Part shown: positions 43,175-43,500 of the stretch, one piece after another
How the letters are laid out: every line of letters begins with the position of its first letter
Numbering within the stretch: the first letter of the stretch is position 1
NCBI GenBank assembly: GCA_012295275.1
Contig: CM022672.1
Location: forward strand, 22,734,976 to 22,778,475
DNA: 43,500 nucleotides
Direction of reading: 5' to 3'
Origin: Chrysomallon squamiferum
Taxonomy: Eukaryota > Mollusca > Gastropoda > Neomphalida > Peltospiridae
Notes under the pieces: generated by a model
Database searches by the model: none
What the model was told of the DNA's origin: nothing
Seen by the model: only the letters and a program-made list of their open reading frames with translations
Program-made: the position numbers and the translations under genes

Positions 43175-43500
43175 CGAATAAATAATTTTCTCTATTTTAA
43201 TGTAAACAAACTTTTGATAATTACAAGAAAAAAAATATATATATATTTATATATTAATCACAAGTTTCTTAAACCGATACACAACCACAATTGACCACAG
43301 TGCTTATTTGACCTCATTTGACCCCCAGACATTAACTGACCACTGCTCTGCCATGCGTTGCTAGTGTCGATCAACACACACACAGGCACACATGTATTCA
43401 ATATGAACGAAACTGAAATAGGATTCGATGCTGTTGTGTTTCAGAATGGTTCAGCGATCTAAATACTACACTTTAATATAAACCAGAAGTATTCTCAAGG
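43175..43500. other. Non-coding stretch at the window edge
   Basis: AT-rich DNA with a (TA)n at 43234-43253 and a CA run near 43374-43386. I see no gene. Confidence 0.6.

Overview
The window is AT-rich eukaryotic DNA full of dinucleotide to tetranucleotide microsatellites, small inverted-repeat transposons and dead retrotransposon pieces. Its recognisable genes are all inhibitor-of-apoptosis (IAP/BIRC) genes and fragments. Local multiplication of BIR-UBA-RING genes in a repeat-rich, intron-poor cluster fits a mollusc or another lophotrochozoan. This is an inference from gene content and repeat style; I cannot name the species.

Layout. 1-6.5 kb: a repeat block ending in IAP copy A1 (minus strand, broken). 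6.5-10.5 kb: decayed non-LTR retrotransposon sequence with two reverse-transcriptase remnants, both on the minus strand. 11.7-16.9 kb: a diverged second version of the first block, ending in IAP copy A2 (minus strand, broken). A fold-back element with an internal minisatellite lies between them at 15.3-16.2 kb. 17-19.1 kb: two small inverted-repeat elements, one a clear hAT-type MITE. 20.0-21.1 kb: IAP copy B1 (plus; two intact BIR domains, wrecked UBA). 27.3-28.2 kb: IAP copy B2 (plus; BIR-BIR-UBA, no RING). B1 and B2 each head a unit of about 7-8 kb whose long non-coding tails are homologous. 35.15-36.77 kb: IAP copy B3 (plus; BIR-BIR, intron, UBA-RING), the only complete IAP. 37-43.5 kb: mostly microsatellites and non-coding DNA, with a string of phase-compatible exon-like segments at 39.9-41.25 kb that may belong to an unrecognised gene, a 24-bp minisatellite, and a third copy of a repeat also seen at the left edge.

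How the genes relate. B3 has everything expected of a cIAP/XIAP-like E3 ligase: two zinc-binding BIRs, a ubiquitin-binding UBA and a C3HC4 RING. B2 keeps the binding modules but has no RING. B1 has lost the UBA as well. A1 and A2 keep good UBA reading frames but have broken BIRs. The cluster therefore holds one full ligase and a graded series of RING-less relatives that, if expressed, could bind targets without ubiquitinating them. Palindromic kappaB-like sites lie upstream of B1, A1 and B3, which suggests Rel/NF-kB control. The A copies (minus) and B copies (plus) are in opposite orientation and share coding and promoter sequence, so transcripts of the two sets could pair.
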